From Boswellia sacra (taxonomy: Eukaryota; Streptophyta; Magnoliopsida; Sapindales; Burseraceae), in NCBI GenBank assembly GCA_013180625.2, contig SNVD02010198.1, positions 62,001-126,000 on the forward strand: a stretch of 64,000 nt of DNA, given 5' to 3'. Position numbers and translations under genes: made by a program. The notes beneath the pieces were generated by a model, which saw only the letters and a program-made list of their open reading frames with translations, ran no database searches and was not told the DNA's origin. Below, one piece after another: positions 25,271 to 36,930 of the stretch (its first letter is position 1; each line of letters begins with the position of its first letter).

Positions 25271-26042
25271 CTAACCCAAGCTATGATGGCTGCAAAACAA
25301 GGTGTTAATATGTGCATGTATGTATGTACACATGATATGATGTATGCTCATACAAAGACCTAGATACGCTTTTCAGTCTTCCAACCTTATCTCTCTCACA
25401 CACGTAGAGTTATCTCTATTCCTAGGATTTTTGGCCTTATTCCCAAGTCATCATCATGAGATGTGGGAATAAGATTCTCTCAACTACTTCTAATAAACTT
25501 GTTAATGTCGGCTTCTTTATGATTATCATAACATAGCTTCTAAACATCACAATAACCTTAACTTATGGCATATGTCCCCATTTTGTTCTTATGGGTGACT
25601 CGACATGTGGCGTTCGTTCATGGTTCCATGAGGTTTCAATTGATGTTATTCTAATCATGTGAAATTTACATCCATAAACGTGCACTTCAACATGGATTTT
25701 GGACATTCATCCTATTAAAAATTTCTAGATTCTTCTACATGGGCTTGAGTCTCAAGGGTCTAATGGTCTAAGCTCCCTGGAGTGAGAGATGCCCCTTTCG
25801 GTTGGTCTCTTTTTATATCAATTCAATGGTATGTACTCAAAGGTGGTGACACCAACATGAGTCATCTAGGGATTGAATGGAGCCAAAGACTTCTCATGCC
25901 AATGCCACACGACTAGGTTAGGCAGTTTGTGCTCATTGTGTGCAAAGTGTAGTGATGCAAGGACTCAAAATATCAACATGAGGTATTAGAATTTGGTATC
26001 TCAATTGGAATCAGCTTCTCTTATCCATAGTGGAGTTGCCAC
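25271..26042 (-). other. Leader and primer site of gypsy copy B
   Basis: Non-coding leader. The primer site is at 26024-26041 (minus: TGGCAACTCCACTATGGA), directly beside the LTR, which supports this LTR being the 5' LTR of B. No gene seen. Confidence 0.8.
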
Positions 26043-27919
26043 TGTGAACGGGGCTTTCATCCTACCAAAGCGTTTGTAAGCATGACACTATATCAAAACC
26101 TCTTTTGAGACTTAAGAGAACATAAATGAGCCATGGGCACGTCTAGAGAAATGGAGTCACCACTCAATTATTCAATTAGGAATGAATAAGGGCAATCCAA
26201 TCCCCCGCTTCAAGACCTAAACTACCATAATCTCTTTAGAGATAGGTTCATAAAGTTACGTACGAGTCATTCGACCTACCCATATCAAAATCCGACCTTT
26301 ACTAGGGTGTACAAAATAAAAATATCTCATATTGGCATACAGTCCACTTAAGTTGTTGATTTTATGCACACATTCTATTTTTATCTTCATTTAGATATAT
26401 GAGGTGATTATTCAATCATAGCAGTTGTATATTCATAAATAGAAAAAGGGAGGAGAATAGAGTTGCATTTCAGTCAAACATGGGGGACGAGGAAGAGGTT
26501 ACATTGATTGTTCTTCAACAATAGATAAAGTAATTCTATTTCTAAACACTTCAAAGATAACATTTATACATTCATTCAATTATAAATGATGGTCCCTTAC
26601 CATCAATGTGAGTCTACTATCACTTTAGGGCATCATACACTTCTAAACATGGTGTATTCATAGTATATTCATATATTCATAAATCAATTATTTCAATATG
26701 AAACCATAATCTAGAATCATGGCACTTCTACCTATATTTGATAATTCTATCATGACATTCTATTTATTGCTATTCTAGCATAATTCATATTAATTCATAT
26801 TATCATGGCATTTCTGGTCTAAACATGGTTATCATGGCATATTCTAGCCTAATCATGGCATTTCCAACCTAATTCGAATAATTGAAATCAAACAAGGCTC
26901 TTCTTGCCCAATCAAGGCATTCATGGGGTAATATGGCAATTTTTACCTATTTTATGCTATTTCTTAGCATTTATCATAGCAATTATAGGTTCTCCTATCA
27001 TGTGCTCTAAAGCATGTTTCTAAGCATTCACAAAGAAAAATAAACTCAGACATGTTTCTAGATAAATGAGGGAAAGCGGACTTATCTTGACACACTTATT
27101 CATCTCGCAAAGCAAACAAGGATTAGAATAATTTATAATAACCCTAGCATAGTTCTAAGCATCAAATTAAATCCTTAACATGCTTATTCTAGGCAAAATA
27201 AAATCTAATTATACTTAATTCTAAGCAAGAAAATTAAACAAGAAAATATGAGGGAGAAGAGAGGACTGCTCTTAAGACGTACCCTTTCTAGGTTTAAAGC
27301 AATAGAATGCATAAAAAAACTTTAAACTAGAAAAGAATACTTGAATTCTCAAGTGCGTCTTTAAGAGGGAGAAGAGAGGATTTCAATGCATTAGCGAAAG
27401 TGAGCAAGGGAAAGGGGGTAGGGGTTGGGTTTATATAGTTGAAGGTTGAATTGGAAAAAAAGAAGGAAAATCAAAATAGGAAGGTATTTAACAAAATGTC
27501 CAAAAATGAAGGGAGGATAGCTGGCCGGTTGTGTGAAACCACTAGTCGGCAATGGGATAGTCAACTGGCTGTCATACAACTGCCTGCGGTAGAGGCGCAC
27601 CAAATGCCTTTGTTTCACATTTTTTTCAAATCATTCCTCCTTAGATCTTCCTCTGCTCGATCATGCATAACTCTTTGATTTGAACTCTAATTTGCGATCT
27701 ATCAAATTTTTTAAAAACTAAATATCCATAACTTCACAATGGTATATTATTTATCATCAGATTCCTCCTAGATTAATTTTTGTGATTTTTCAAATTCATG
27801 TTAATTTTCAAAGCTTTCGATTAATTTTTCCTCAACTCTTTTCTTTTTGCTTTCAAGGGCATTTTGGTCATTTTTTTGCTCTTTGTTCATCATCGAGCCT
27901 CGAAAATCAAGTGTCTATA
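26043..27919 (-). repeat. Shared LTR between gypsy copies B and C
   Basis: 1877 bp, minus orientation: starts TATAGACACTTGATTTTCGA and ends GTTCACA. On one side it touches the primer site of B; on the other a purine tract of C (27920-27935). It therefore serves as 5' LTR of B and 3' LTR of C. A TATA-like TTTATATA lies at 27430-27437. Confidence 0.8.
27430..27437 (-). promoter_or_regulatory. Putative LTR TATA box (shared LTR)
   Basis: Minus strand TATATAAA, same position in the LTR as in copies A and C. Confidence 0.6.
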
Positions 27920-27935
27920 TCTTGCCCTCTACTTT
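27920..27935 (-). other. Likely polypurine tract of gypsy copy C
   Basis: Minus strand reads AAGTAGAGGGCAAGA beside the LTR start. The outer flank of the C 5' LTR (54294 on) has no such tract. Confidence 0.6.
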
Positions 27936-28089
27936 GGAGAAGTTTGTTAGATAGAAAAATCGATAAAGTACTCTTACTTCATCTTCCTTCTTCTCATCCT
28001 GACATCTTTGCCTTCATCTGCTTTTGATCAAACTTCTCATCATCTGCTTCCCCCCTTCAATTCTTACAAAAGAGGTGTGCCTACTCAAG

Positions 28090-28650
28090 CGCTAATATGC
28101 CCACTTGAGGGCTAGTGTGTCGACTTTAGGGCTAAAGTGGATCCTTCTAATGCATCAAATGTACTTCTTCGAGTGCGAACAATGTGCACTATTCTAATGC
28201 AGACAAATGCATTCTCCTAATGCATAATGTGTACTCTTCTGGTGTGGATAAATGCATTCTTCTAATGCACCCTTATGATACTAAGATGAAACACTCTTCA
28301 GTGTGCCTATTTTCTAAGGTTTGTTAGCACTCTTAAGTATGCCTATTCTAAGGGCTTTAAACACTTTTAAGTGCACCTACTTCCTGAGGTTTTCAACACT
28401 CTTTGGTGCACCTATTCTTAGGGTTGATGCTTATTTTAAAGGCTTCAAATAGTCTTAAGTGCACCTAATTATTATTTAACACTCTTCAGTGCACCTCTTC
28501 TTAGGGCTTGTGCCTATTCTAAGGGCTTCAAATACTCTTAAGTGCACCTACTTCTTATTTAACACTCTTTAGTACGCCTCTTCTTAGGGCTTATGCCTAT
28601 TTTAAGGGCTTAAAACACTCTTAAGTGCACCTATTTTCTAGGAGTTCTTC
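28090..28650. repeat. Degenerate tandem repeats in the 3' region of copy C
   Basis: Many imperfect units. The left part repeats TTCTAATGCA (about 5 times). From 28290 on there are about nine occurrences of ACTCTTAAGTGCACCTA or close variants, alternating with GGGCTT and CCTATTCTAAGGGCTT; the last three large units are about 80-90 bp each (28470-28640). Tandem repeats between pol and 3' LTR are a known habit of Tat/Ogre-type elements. Not coding. Confidence 0.85.
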
Positions 28651-29174
28651 TAATGCATGCCCATCGGGAAAATGTTTATCATGCACTACTTCGCAGTCTT
28701 TAGACCTTTTCATTCTTCATGCCTTTGGCTGAGTATTCTTCATTCTTCTTTGATCTTTTCAAATTTTGCATTCGTTGGGTTTCATGCCCTTCTTCTAAGA
28801 ATTCGTGCTTTTATTCTTGATTTCTTCTAGTCCACTTAGGAAAAATTCTTAATTCGTTATGCTTTAGCATTCTTTGTTCTTGATCTCTTTAGATTTTGCA
28901 TCTTTAGGACCCTTCACTAGAGGAATTCACATTATGTTATTGATTTTTGGTCTCACTGGGGATCTTTCCATCATTCTTACAAATTCTTTGTTCGATGTGT
29001 TCTTTGAGAAATTGTTTTCTAGTTTCTAGAGGAATTCTTCCGTGAAGTTCTGGCCAAAGATTCTTTCGATCGACGTTACTCATCTTTCCTTGTGAGTTGC
29101 TAAGCTATTGCTATGGCCGGGTGCTTGTCACCAGTACAATTGAAAATTCTTTTGGTCTTAAGGTCAATGTAAAC

Positions 29175-29335
29175 TTGGTCTTTTCTTTTCTTTCCTTTCC
29201 TTTCTTTCCTTTTCTTTTCTTTCCTTTCCTTTCTTTCTTCTCTCTTTTCTTTTCTCTCTCTTTTTTTTTCTTTTTTTCTTTTTTTCTTTTTTTCTTTTTC
29301 TTTTCTTTCTTTTCTTCTTTTTTCTTTTGGCCTTT
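29175..29335. repeat. Polypyrimidine tract (CTTTT)n
   Basis: About 160 bp almost purely C and T on the plus strand (TTTCCTTTCC and CTTTTTTTCT units). It creates long Lys/Glu and Phe/Ser chance ORFs on the two strands, which are not genes. It lies about 200 bp upstream of the antisense PMD start codon. Confidence 0.9.
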
Positions 29336-30606
29336 TACTATTGTGCCCCTTACTAAAGGGACAGCCAACCGATCATGGGAGGGCTGCTAGCCAGTGGTCA
29401 GTCGATAGCCACCCGGTGGTGGAGAGTCTATATAGGCTTCGTCTTCTTCCGCTTCATTCGTGCACCATTTCTTTATTTTTTATTTGATTTGCCTCCAATT
29501 TTCTCCTAAATGTTCGTCTTAACTTCTTCTTTCTTATGATGGGTCATCCAGTCCATCTTGACTTGAATGAAAATGATCTAGTTTAGAAAACATTAAGAAG
29601 TCTTCTAAGAGACCAAGAGGTGTTTGTTGTCTACGATGTGGATTCCCACACCATCAATCAGGTATGCATTCTTCTTCATTCTTAGGTTTTAAATTTTCTA
29701 AGAATTTTCTAGGTATGTATTGATCTATAGACCTCAATTTCTTTCCTTAGGACTTCTATGAGGACAAGACGTATGGGTCATTATCTATAGCCTATAGTTG
29801 GTTCTTAGAGATAGAGAATGAGGCTGTTAGGAACAGGATTGCTGCTACCAGCTTTTATGAGTTTATTACTTCTCTTCCATTACCTCTCGGCACACTAATC
29901 ATCGAACACTGACTGCTCTATATAAGAGATGGATGGAAACAACTAACACTTTCCATCTTCTAATTGGTGAAATGACTATCACGCCATTCGACATTGCCGC
30001 TCTAATCTATCTGCCATATGGTAGGAGGTTGTACCCAACGATGCTTGTATTGTGGACTCGAGGGATAAGAGGAATTTGGTTCGTCGGCTTCTTGGGTGTA
30101 ATGTAAAGATCAAGAACAACATCGCTATTTGGTACCATGCGTTGTACGAATATTGGAAGAGAAGATCGAATCTAACTGCAGTCGAGATTTATTAATATGC
30201 ACGTAGTTTCATCGTATATCTACTTGGTTCAACGCTTTTTACCAATACATCAAACACTACCTTCTTGACTTTGCTTCCTGCCCTCTGGGATCTCGATCAA
30301 GTGAGGACCTTTGGTTAGGGCCGTCCTACTCTCGACCAGTTATACTTTGGTTTAGACGGTGCTTGTCGAGGTGTTACTGCAATTATCGATTTTGCTCCAT
30401 TACTTGAGGTAATTTCTTTCCTTTTTACACCTTCGTGTTTTGTCTACATGTATTCTATTTCTGATCCTGTCTTGTTTATAGCAAATGTGGGTTTGCGAGT
30501 TAGGCGTACTACTTTCCCCACTTCCTACTTGTCAAGACTTTTCTTTCCTATAGATGAAAAAGTAGGCTGCATATTATACGAAGCTTAAGAGATCTCATGA
30601 GCTGGA

Positions 30607-32531
30607 TGTTAGATATGTGCCTTAAGAGTGATGGATATTTTCTGTAAATTTATAGAAACATCATTAATAAATAAAGTTGTTATTATTTATTTTATCTAAA
30701 TATGATTGTATTAATGACTAAAGGCTCCAGAGTTTATTTATTGATAAAATTCTAAGATATATATGAGATATAGAATTTTATCATAGCTCAAAACTAGTTC
30801 ACAACCTATAAACAATAGCTGGACACTTTGTTTAGACAAGGTTGTTACGCGGTTTGTCTTCAATGGAGAAATGGTGAGTCTTTAACTATTTGAAGTGGAG
30901 ACTGCAGGACAAAGACACTTGTATATTATGAATGCATTGAACATGACCACGTGGAATTATATCATTTGGTTGAAATATTGTGACAGAATTAAAATTACCA
31001 CAACCAAGCACTAAAAACATTCATACCTTGATCTTAAGTGGGTAGTGTACCTCTAGTATGTAGCGTATGGTCTTTGACTAGAATAAAAAGTGAGATCTAA
31101 ATAAAGGTCAATACCTTGGCTAGTTGGGATTATAAAATCTGTATATTAGTAGACATTATATCATAGATATGAAATTATGACTTCTAAGGGATTGAAGAAT
31201 ATCACTTTGATAGTTTTATAAGATTTTAAGTGATAGAATCTTGGTCAAGTGTTTGATAAAAGATAGTCATTAAACTAATATTTATTTAAATAAATTTTAA
31301 ATCATTTAAATAGTGTAAAACTGGTATTAAGGGATCAAGATATAATTGGAGGGATAAAACGATAATTTATACCTAACTCTAATTATTGGTATTCCATGAA
31401 GGATATTTATGAAAACCTATTGCTCAATGGATAGGGCTTAAATGAAATAATTTAATCAGATTAAATTATTAATCTTTCTGTGAAGAATATTTAATTCAAG
31501 GATGCAGCTTTGGACCTATAGTGGAGTGCACCAAAGTTAATAAGTGGGACCCACTACGATTATGAGATAACACGTTACTGAGTCAAATTTATTGAAACTT
31601 ATAATTAAATATGTCCATCAGGGTCTCCTAAGTAATGAACAAATCATCTAAACATAAGACTAAAATATGAGTAATAATTATTTAATTTAATTGAGAATAA
31701 AATTTCATATATTAAATTAAATATGTTAAATTATATTTAATTAAAAGAGTTTAATTAAATAAAGAAGTTAATAGGCTTGATATTTAATTAATAAGATTAA
31801 TTAAATAAGTAATTGGGCTTATTGGGCCTATTAATTAATTAAATGAGATTTAATTAATTGTAAGTTTAATATGGAATTAAAGAGGCTTTCTAGTTATTTG
31901 AGATGGACTCAAATATATAAAAGTTCAATTAGATTTATATTAGGTTTGTAGAAACCTAATTAAATTAAATGTTCAATGAGATTTATACTAGGTTTGTAGA
32001 AGCCTAATTAAATTACAAGTCCAATCAGATTTATATTAGGTTTCTAGAAACCTAGTTAAATTATAAGTCTAATTAGATATATATAAGGATTAAAAGAAAC
32101 CTAATAAAATACTAAGTTCAAGTAATTACAGTTTAACAAGGAAACAAGGGAGGTATATAACATATCGGGGTTTCAATCAAAACCCTAAGAGATAAATAGG
32201 ACAAAAAATGTGAACAATATCTTTGCCCTAAAATTTGCACCAATCTTAAGCCTCCTACCCTAAGTAGAAACGCAAAAGCTTTTAAGGCACCCTTGTCATC
32301 ACGTTTGAGCTGCCTAGACCTCTCCTAACGCTGTTTCTTTTGTGTTCTTAGGCAATTATTTAGTCAAGCTACACTCCCACAATTGTTTTTCAGATTGATA
32401 TTCAACCATACTTGAGATCCAAAGTGGTAAGAAAGCACAAAAATTTTTGGAAGCCTGCATTCGCTAGATCCTTATCCCAGAGCTATTTTTTATTATGTTG
32501 ATTCGATCATATCTAAGTCTGGGATCCAACA
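30607..32531 (+). mobile_element. Solo LTR of the copia family, inside the PMD gene
   Basis: 1925 bp starting TGTTAGATATGTGCC and ending GGGATCCAACA, flanked by a perfect 5-bp duplication CTGGA (30602-30606 and 32532-32536). No primer site or internal region is attached, so it is the remnant left when the two LTRs of a full element recombined. It shares the landmarks of the Copia-1 and Copia-2 LTRs (CTCAAAACTAGTTCACAACC, CCTATTGCTCAATGG). Confidence 0.95.
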
Positions 32532-32601
32532 CTGGATTTCTTTCATGATTACATCCATACGATGACCTGGGACAAGACATTGCAATCAGTATTTCTTCCT
32601 C

Positions 32602-32604
32602 ATA

Positions 32605-32657
<53 letters not shown>
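32602..32657. repeat. (TA)n microsatellite
   Basis: 56 bp of alternating A and T, with a single G near 32610, within the third intron region of the PMD gene. Confidence 0.95.
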
Positions 32658-32659
<2 letters not shown>

Positions 32660-33890
32660 TAATCTCACCACATTTTTATCCTTCGTAGATTTGTTCTGAG
32701 TGGTGGGGATCGTTAATGGTTAGGTCAGCTGTTATGAAGGTTGTTGCTCCATTCATCAACTACCGCATCCTTTTTCATGCGATGATAGCATGATGTGATA
32801 TATAGGTGACCGAGTCTAGGATTGGCTTAGAGGTCCAGACCATCGTCAGATTCCTCCTTCTCCACCTTTGATGATAGATTCTATTGACTTGGCTATAGAG
32901 CCAGAGGTGACCATCTACATTGACAAGATTCACTTGAGCGATCGAGTTCCCCGTGATGACAGTTACTTATAATGGGTGGGCTTGAGCCACCTTGCTATAT
33001 ATTAGGCAAGGTCGATCTGCTGATAAGGTTCTCTATCCTCCTGCTAGTGCTGCTCGTGGCTCTTCCAATTGTACTGTAGCTCTTTTGCTAATCATGGGAA
33101 GAGATCGAGGGTTTCTTCCTCTGGTACTGGCAATACAAGTACCACGATCTTTCATAAAGTGTGTCTTTTGGATGCAAGCTACTTCTCATGGGTATGTCTT
33201 GTAGATGTGTCACTAGTATCAAGTAAAGCAATATTCTATGCTTCATGTATGCATGATTTCTGTCTTAATAGTTTTTCTAACTATATGCTTCTTGCTTGGA
33301 TTAGACCAGTCGTCAGGAGAATGCTCATTTGGATGAGAGATTGAGTGCCTTCAGGCTCAAGTCGCTGCATTTTCTATTGATGATGATGATGACAGTGATG
33401 AGTGAGGACTATCGCCATTGGTTTTCTCTATGTTGATTTCTTTCTTTTGTCCATTTAGCTTCCATTTTTGAACTTTTATGCTCTAGATTTTCATGATGTA
33501 CAATAAAAACCATGAGTTATATGAACGAATTTCAAAGACTTAGTGAAAATTTTCCATTTTAACTTCGTGCACTACTTCTTAAACTGTGTGTATTTTGACC
33601 AATTCATATTTTTATATTCAAATTTGTTGAAATTTGTTTCTACATCATCATTTATTCAATTTTAAACAAAATTACAAAATATGGAAGTTGCACACTCAAA
33701 ACTTCTTGTCGGTACAGAAATCGAAAGTCAAAAACACGTGAAAGGAAGCATTGGAGGGCCTCTTGCCATGATCACCATCGGCCAGTTGTCCTACCATCGC
33801 CGGCCAGTGGTGGGATAGCTGGCCAACAATCCTTCCACTGCCTACCAATGGTCCTTCCATCTCTTGCCTTTTTCTGGCTTCTTCTTGCAC

Positions 33891-33898
33891 TATAAAAG
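33891..33898 (+). promoter_or_regulatory. Putative TATA box of antisense DUF7745-like gene
   Basis: TATAAAAG, in GCACTATAAAAGGATCTCC, 108 bp before the ATG at 33999. Spacing fits a plant promoter with a short 5' UTR. It suggests that this antisense gene had its own promoter. Confidence 0.5.
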
Positions 33899-33998
33899 GA
33901 TCTCCTCCTTTCTACTATTTTTCACACCTTCCAACACTTCCTCTCTCGTTTCTCGACTTTTCTTTCACGCTTCTCAACGTCTCTTTGCACTTTTCAAC

Positions 33999-35504
33999 AT
34001 GTTTGAGGCCTCTTTCAAGACCCTTCAGCCTTTTTTAAAGTTTCTAAAAGACAATCATTGGAAACTGATCGAATCCAACGGTCCTTACAGTTTGAAGTTT
34101 CTTTGACATGTGAAATTTGACGTTCCTTTTCCTTTTCTCAAAGAGTGCATGACCTTTTGGGATTCTCATGATCATGTCTTTTGCTCCAACAGGCAAGAGC
34201 TTTGCCCCCTGTGTGAGAAATTCTTCATCATACTTGGTGTTCATTCATCCAGTTCTAAGAAAATCATTTTGCCTATTATTGAGACACCGTCGATGTCTAG
34301 TCTCACCAATTTCTTCAACTTTCTGATTTCTACCGTGGGTATTCACACTAGAGGTGATAGAGTGATTTTGCCTTCCATCATGCCTTTGCTCTAAATGATG
34401 GATAGGACCTCGTCTGATTGGCTTCGTCTTCTTCAATTTTGCCTTCTTGCACAGTTTCTACTGGTCTCACCCGACAGTCTTGACGACCTACATCTTGTGA
34501 CCGTCATTCCTCATTTAAGACCTGATTTCACGATAGTTCCCTTGATTCTAGCTGAGATATTGATTGGACTCAACCACGTAAGGACTGATCTGAGTCAGAG
34601 ATTCAGCGACAGTTTTCTACTTCTTAAGGTATTTTTCTCTTAACCCTAATTTTTGCCTAAGTCGCCATTTTGAGCATTCAACTTAGCGGGTTCATTTTTC
34701 TTTTTCATGCTCTAATTTTTTTCGAAACCATCCTTTCGGGTTTTTGACTTAGCGAGCTTCCCTAATTTTTGTTTGAGTTACCCTTTTCGGGTTTTTAACT
34801 CAAGAGGCTTTTTTCTTTATTCTTTTCATGCCCTAACTTTTGCCTAAGTGGCTTTTTCGGGTTTTCAACATAGCAGACTTGCCTTAATTTTTTCCTAAGC
34901 CACCTTTCAGGTTTTTGACTTAGTAGGCTTTTTCTTATTATTATCATTATTATTATTATTATTTCAAATTTGATCACAAGAGAGGCTGTCTATTCTGGCA
35001 CTATCTGAGGGGGATATTTTTCATTATAGCCTCTATTTCATACGAGGAGAAAACTTAAGAGACATTCTTCTTGAATTAATTGGCTTCGAGTCATTCCGGA
35101 TACTCAAATCCGTTGGCATGGTCCATGGTGGAGATTGGAGCATATGACAATTAAGACCTACATTGCGTGCATGCCTTTGGCGGATTTCATTTATAGTTCT
35201 TTCTATAATCTTACTGCATTGTGTTAGCAATATGGACTTAAGCAGAGAATCGTGAAATCATTGACCGCTTTTGGTCTTGGGAGACCGTTTGCTCACTATC
35301 TAGAGTGTGTGAGGGACTCTTGGTCGAATCAAACCATCGAGAGGAATCTATTCTATGATCCTAACTTTGAGATAGATGATCGATAAAAAGATTAGGTGAC
35401 CCCTTTAGGCTTCCATTCCTAATCTTGCTATTCGAGCTAGACAGTCCTGTGAACGATGTGGTAAGCCTATTCATAGTCCAACAAAGAGGCAAAGACGATA
35501 TTGA
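33999..35504 (+). pseudogene. DUF7745-like (PMD-related) gene, antisense in gypsy copy C
   Basis: Starts MFEASFKTLQPFLKFLKDNH. After an early TGA (34104) it continues VPFPFLKECMTFWDSHDHVF and QELCPLCEKFFIILGVHSSS, then SSLTNFFNFLI. The pattern 'W...F.....EL.PT.EEF...LG' is the signature of the DUF7745 / plant transposon protein family I know from plant retroelements. A probable intron runs from 34629 (GTATTT) to about 34980. The second exon has LWQQYGLKQR-like text (about 35228) and a C-terminal CERCGKP Cys pair (about 35450-35475). Transcription would run against pol of C. Several stops make it a pseudogene. Function unknown; family call moderately sure. Confidence 0.6.
34640..34945. repeat. 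Degenerate 60-100 bp repeats inside the putative intron
   Basis: Four or five imperfect units each read roughly CCTAATTTTTGCCTAAG, then TTTCGGGTTTTTGACTTAG, then a GGCTTTTT run. No coding potential. Confidence 0.75.
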
Positions 35505-35639
35505 CAGTTTAACTGTTAGCTTAGATGTTAGATCTTTCCTTTTGTTATCATGTAAAATAATGAGACATTTCAAATGCACATTTGTTTTCAAACAATTTCA
35601 TTTCATTAATAAAAGTACAATCATTTGTTTTTCAAATAA

Positions 35640-36900
35640 TATGTGCACAATGAGACAACTCTTGTCATTAATCAGTCATTTCTAGTTTTCTTATTAATTA
35701 TTTTTTCTCTCGCACTCGTTTCTTTTATTCTCAATTTCACACATAGTATCTCTTTAGCTTGTCTATGTTGATCGACTTAATGAACTCATTCTCTTCCATG
35801 TCTGATAAGATGATGGCTCCATCGGACATGACCTTCGTCATGATGGATAAGCCTTCCCAATTGGGCTTAAACTTCCCTCTAAGGTCAAACACTACTGGCC
35901 TAGTCTGTTAAAGACCAATTCCCTTTCTTTACAACCTTTTATCCTTATTTTTTTGTTGAAGGCTCGAGTAACCCGCTTCTGGTACAACTGCATATGATAT
36001 CTGGCCTTTATTCTTTTTTCATCAATCAAGGCCTACTGTTCACATCTATTTTGAATCCACTCCTTTTCAGGAATTTCCACCTCTATCAAGACCCTCACTG
36101 ATGTTAGTTCTCTCTCGGTGGGTAGGACCACTTCTTAACCAGACACCAACGAGAAGAGCGTATCATGCCTGCTGAGCTTCTAGGTGTCGTTCTATAACGC
36201 TATAACACATAACACAAACAAAAAGTTCTCTACCCAATCTTTGTATGTCTGCACCATTTTAGCCAATATCTTCTTGATATTTTTATTGTCTGCTTCTACT
36301 GCTTCATTTGCTTATGGCTGATAATGAGACAACTTATATTGCTCAATCGCATACTTCTCAAACAAGCCTTACCCTTAGCTTAGAAATGAACTCCATTGTC
36401 AGTCATGACATGATGTGGTACTCCAAATCTACATATAATATTCTTGTCGATAAACTTTGTCATCTACTTTGCCCTTAGTTTACTGTAGGACTTAACTTCT
36501 ATCCATTTTATGAAGTAGTCAATCACTACTACCACATATCGATGCCCATTAGAGGCAAATGACCTTATTTCGCCTATAATGTCAATGCCCCATGAGTAAA
36601 GGTCACAATGTTATTCATTGTAGCTCCAAGGGTGGTTAGTGAATCAAATTTCCATTGATCTAGCACTGGTGACATCTCCTCACAAACTGAACAAAATCTT
36701 TCTCCATGGTTAGCCAATAAAAGTCTTGCCTCATTATCTTCTTCGTAAGCATTAGCCAATTCATGTGTGGCCCGCATACTTCACTATGGTTTTCCTCTAT
36801 GAGTCTTCTAGCTTCTTTCTCATCAACACACCTCAATTGCATCCCTTCTAGCACTCTCTTGTACGTCATTCCTTGATGACAAGTAAATTGTCAAGCCAAC
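35640..36900 (-). pseudogene. Integrase and 3' pol end of gypsy copy C
   Basis: At 36869-36660 (minus) is the zinc-binding part: YKRVLEGMQLRCVDEKEARR and HSEVCGPHMN...FVRRCHQC (HHCC type). The catalytic core follows at about 36570-36300 in broken frames, aligned with the better core of copy B at 21155-21484. The stretch near 36000-36180 aligns with the B tail near 20930-21120. Frames are interrupted by stops, so it is inactive. Downstream non-coding DNA runs into the antisense gene end at 35504. Confidence 0.8.
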
Positions 36901-36930
36901 CTTTTATAGTACAACCCTGTCTTTCTTACT

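Larger units (their letters stand above)
29536..33405 (+). pseudogene. Plant mobile domain (PMD) gene, intron-containing, antisense in gypsy copy C
   Basis: The first exon starts MMGHPVHLDLNENDL (29536). A clear GT-AG intron lies at 29662-29750 (exon edge CAATCAG, acceptor TTCCTTAG), another at 30409-30481 (TTGAG to GTTTATAG). Exon 2 encodes the PMD signature: LTALYKRWMETTNTFHLLIG, GEMTITPFDIAALIYLP, then WYHALYEYWKRRSNL. The PMD is a plant domain found in gene-silencing proteins of the MAIN/MAIL type and in transposons. It runs opposite to gag/pol of C, between pol and 3' LTR. Stops and a frameshift near 29900 plus a 1.9-kb solo LTR show it is dead here. Because it is antisense, its introns would not be spliced from the genomic RNA. 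The 3' end is uncertain. Confidence 0.75.

Noticed and set aside
26043..27919. Independent solo LTR
   Set aside because: Primer site on one side and purine tract on the other, and no flanking TSD seen.
29111..29390. Open frames rich in Lys/Glu (minus) and Phe/Ser (plus)
   Set aside because: They are produced by the CT/GA simple-sequence tract and encode no domain.
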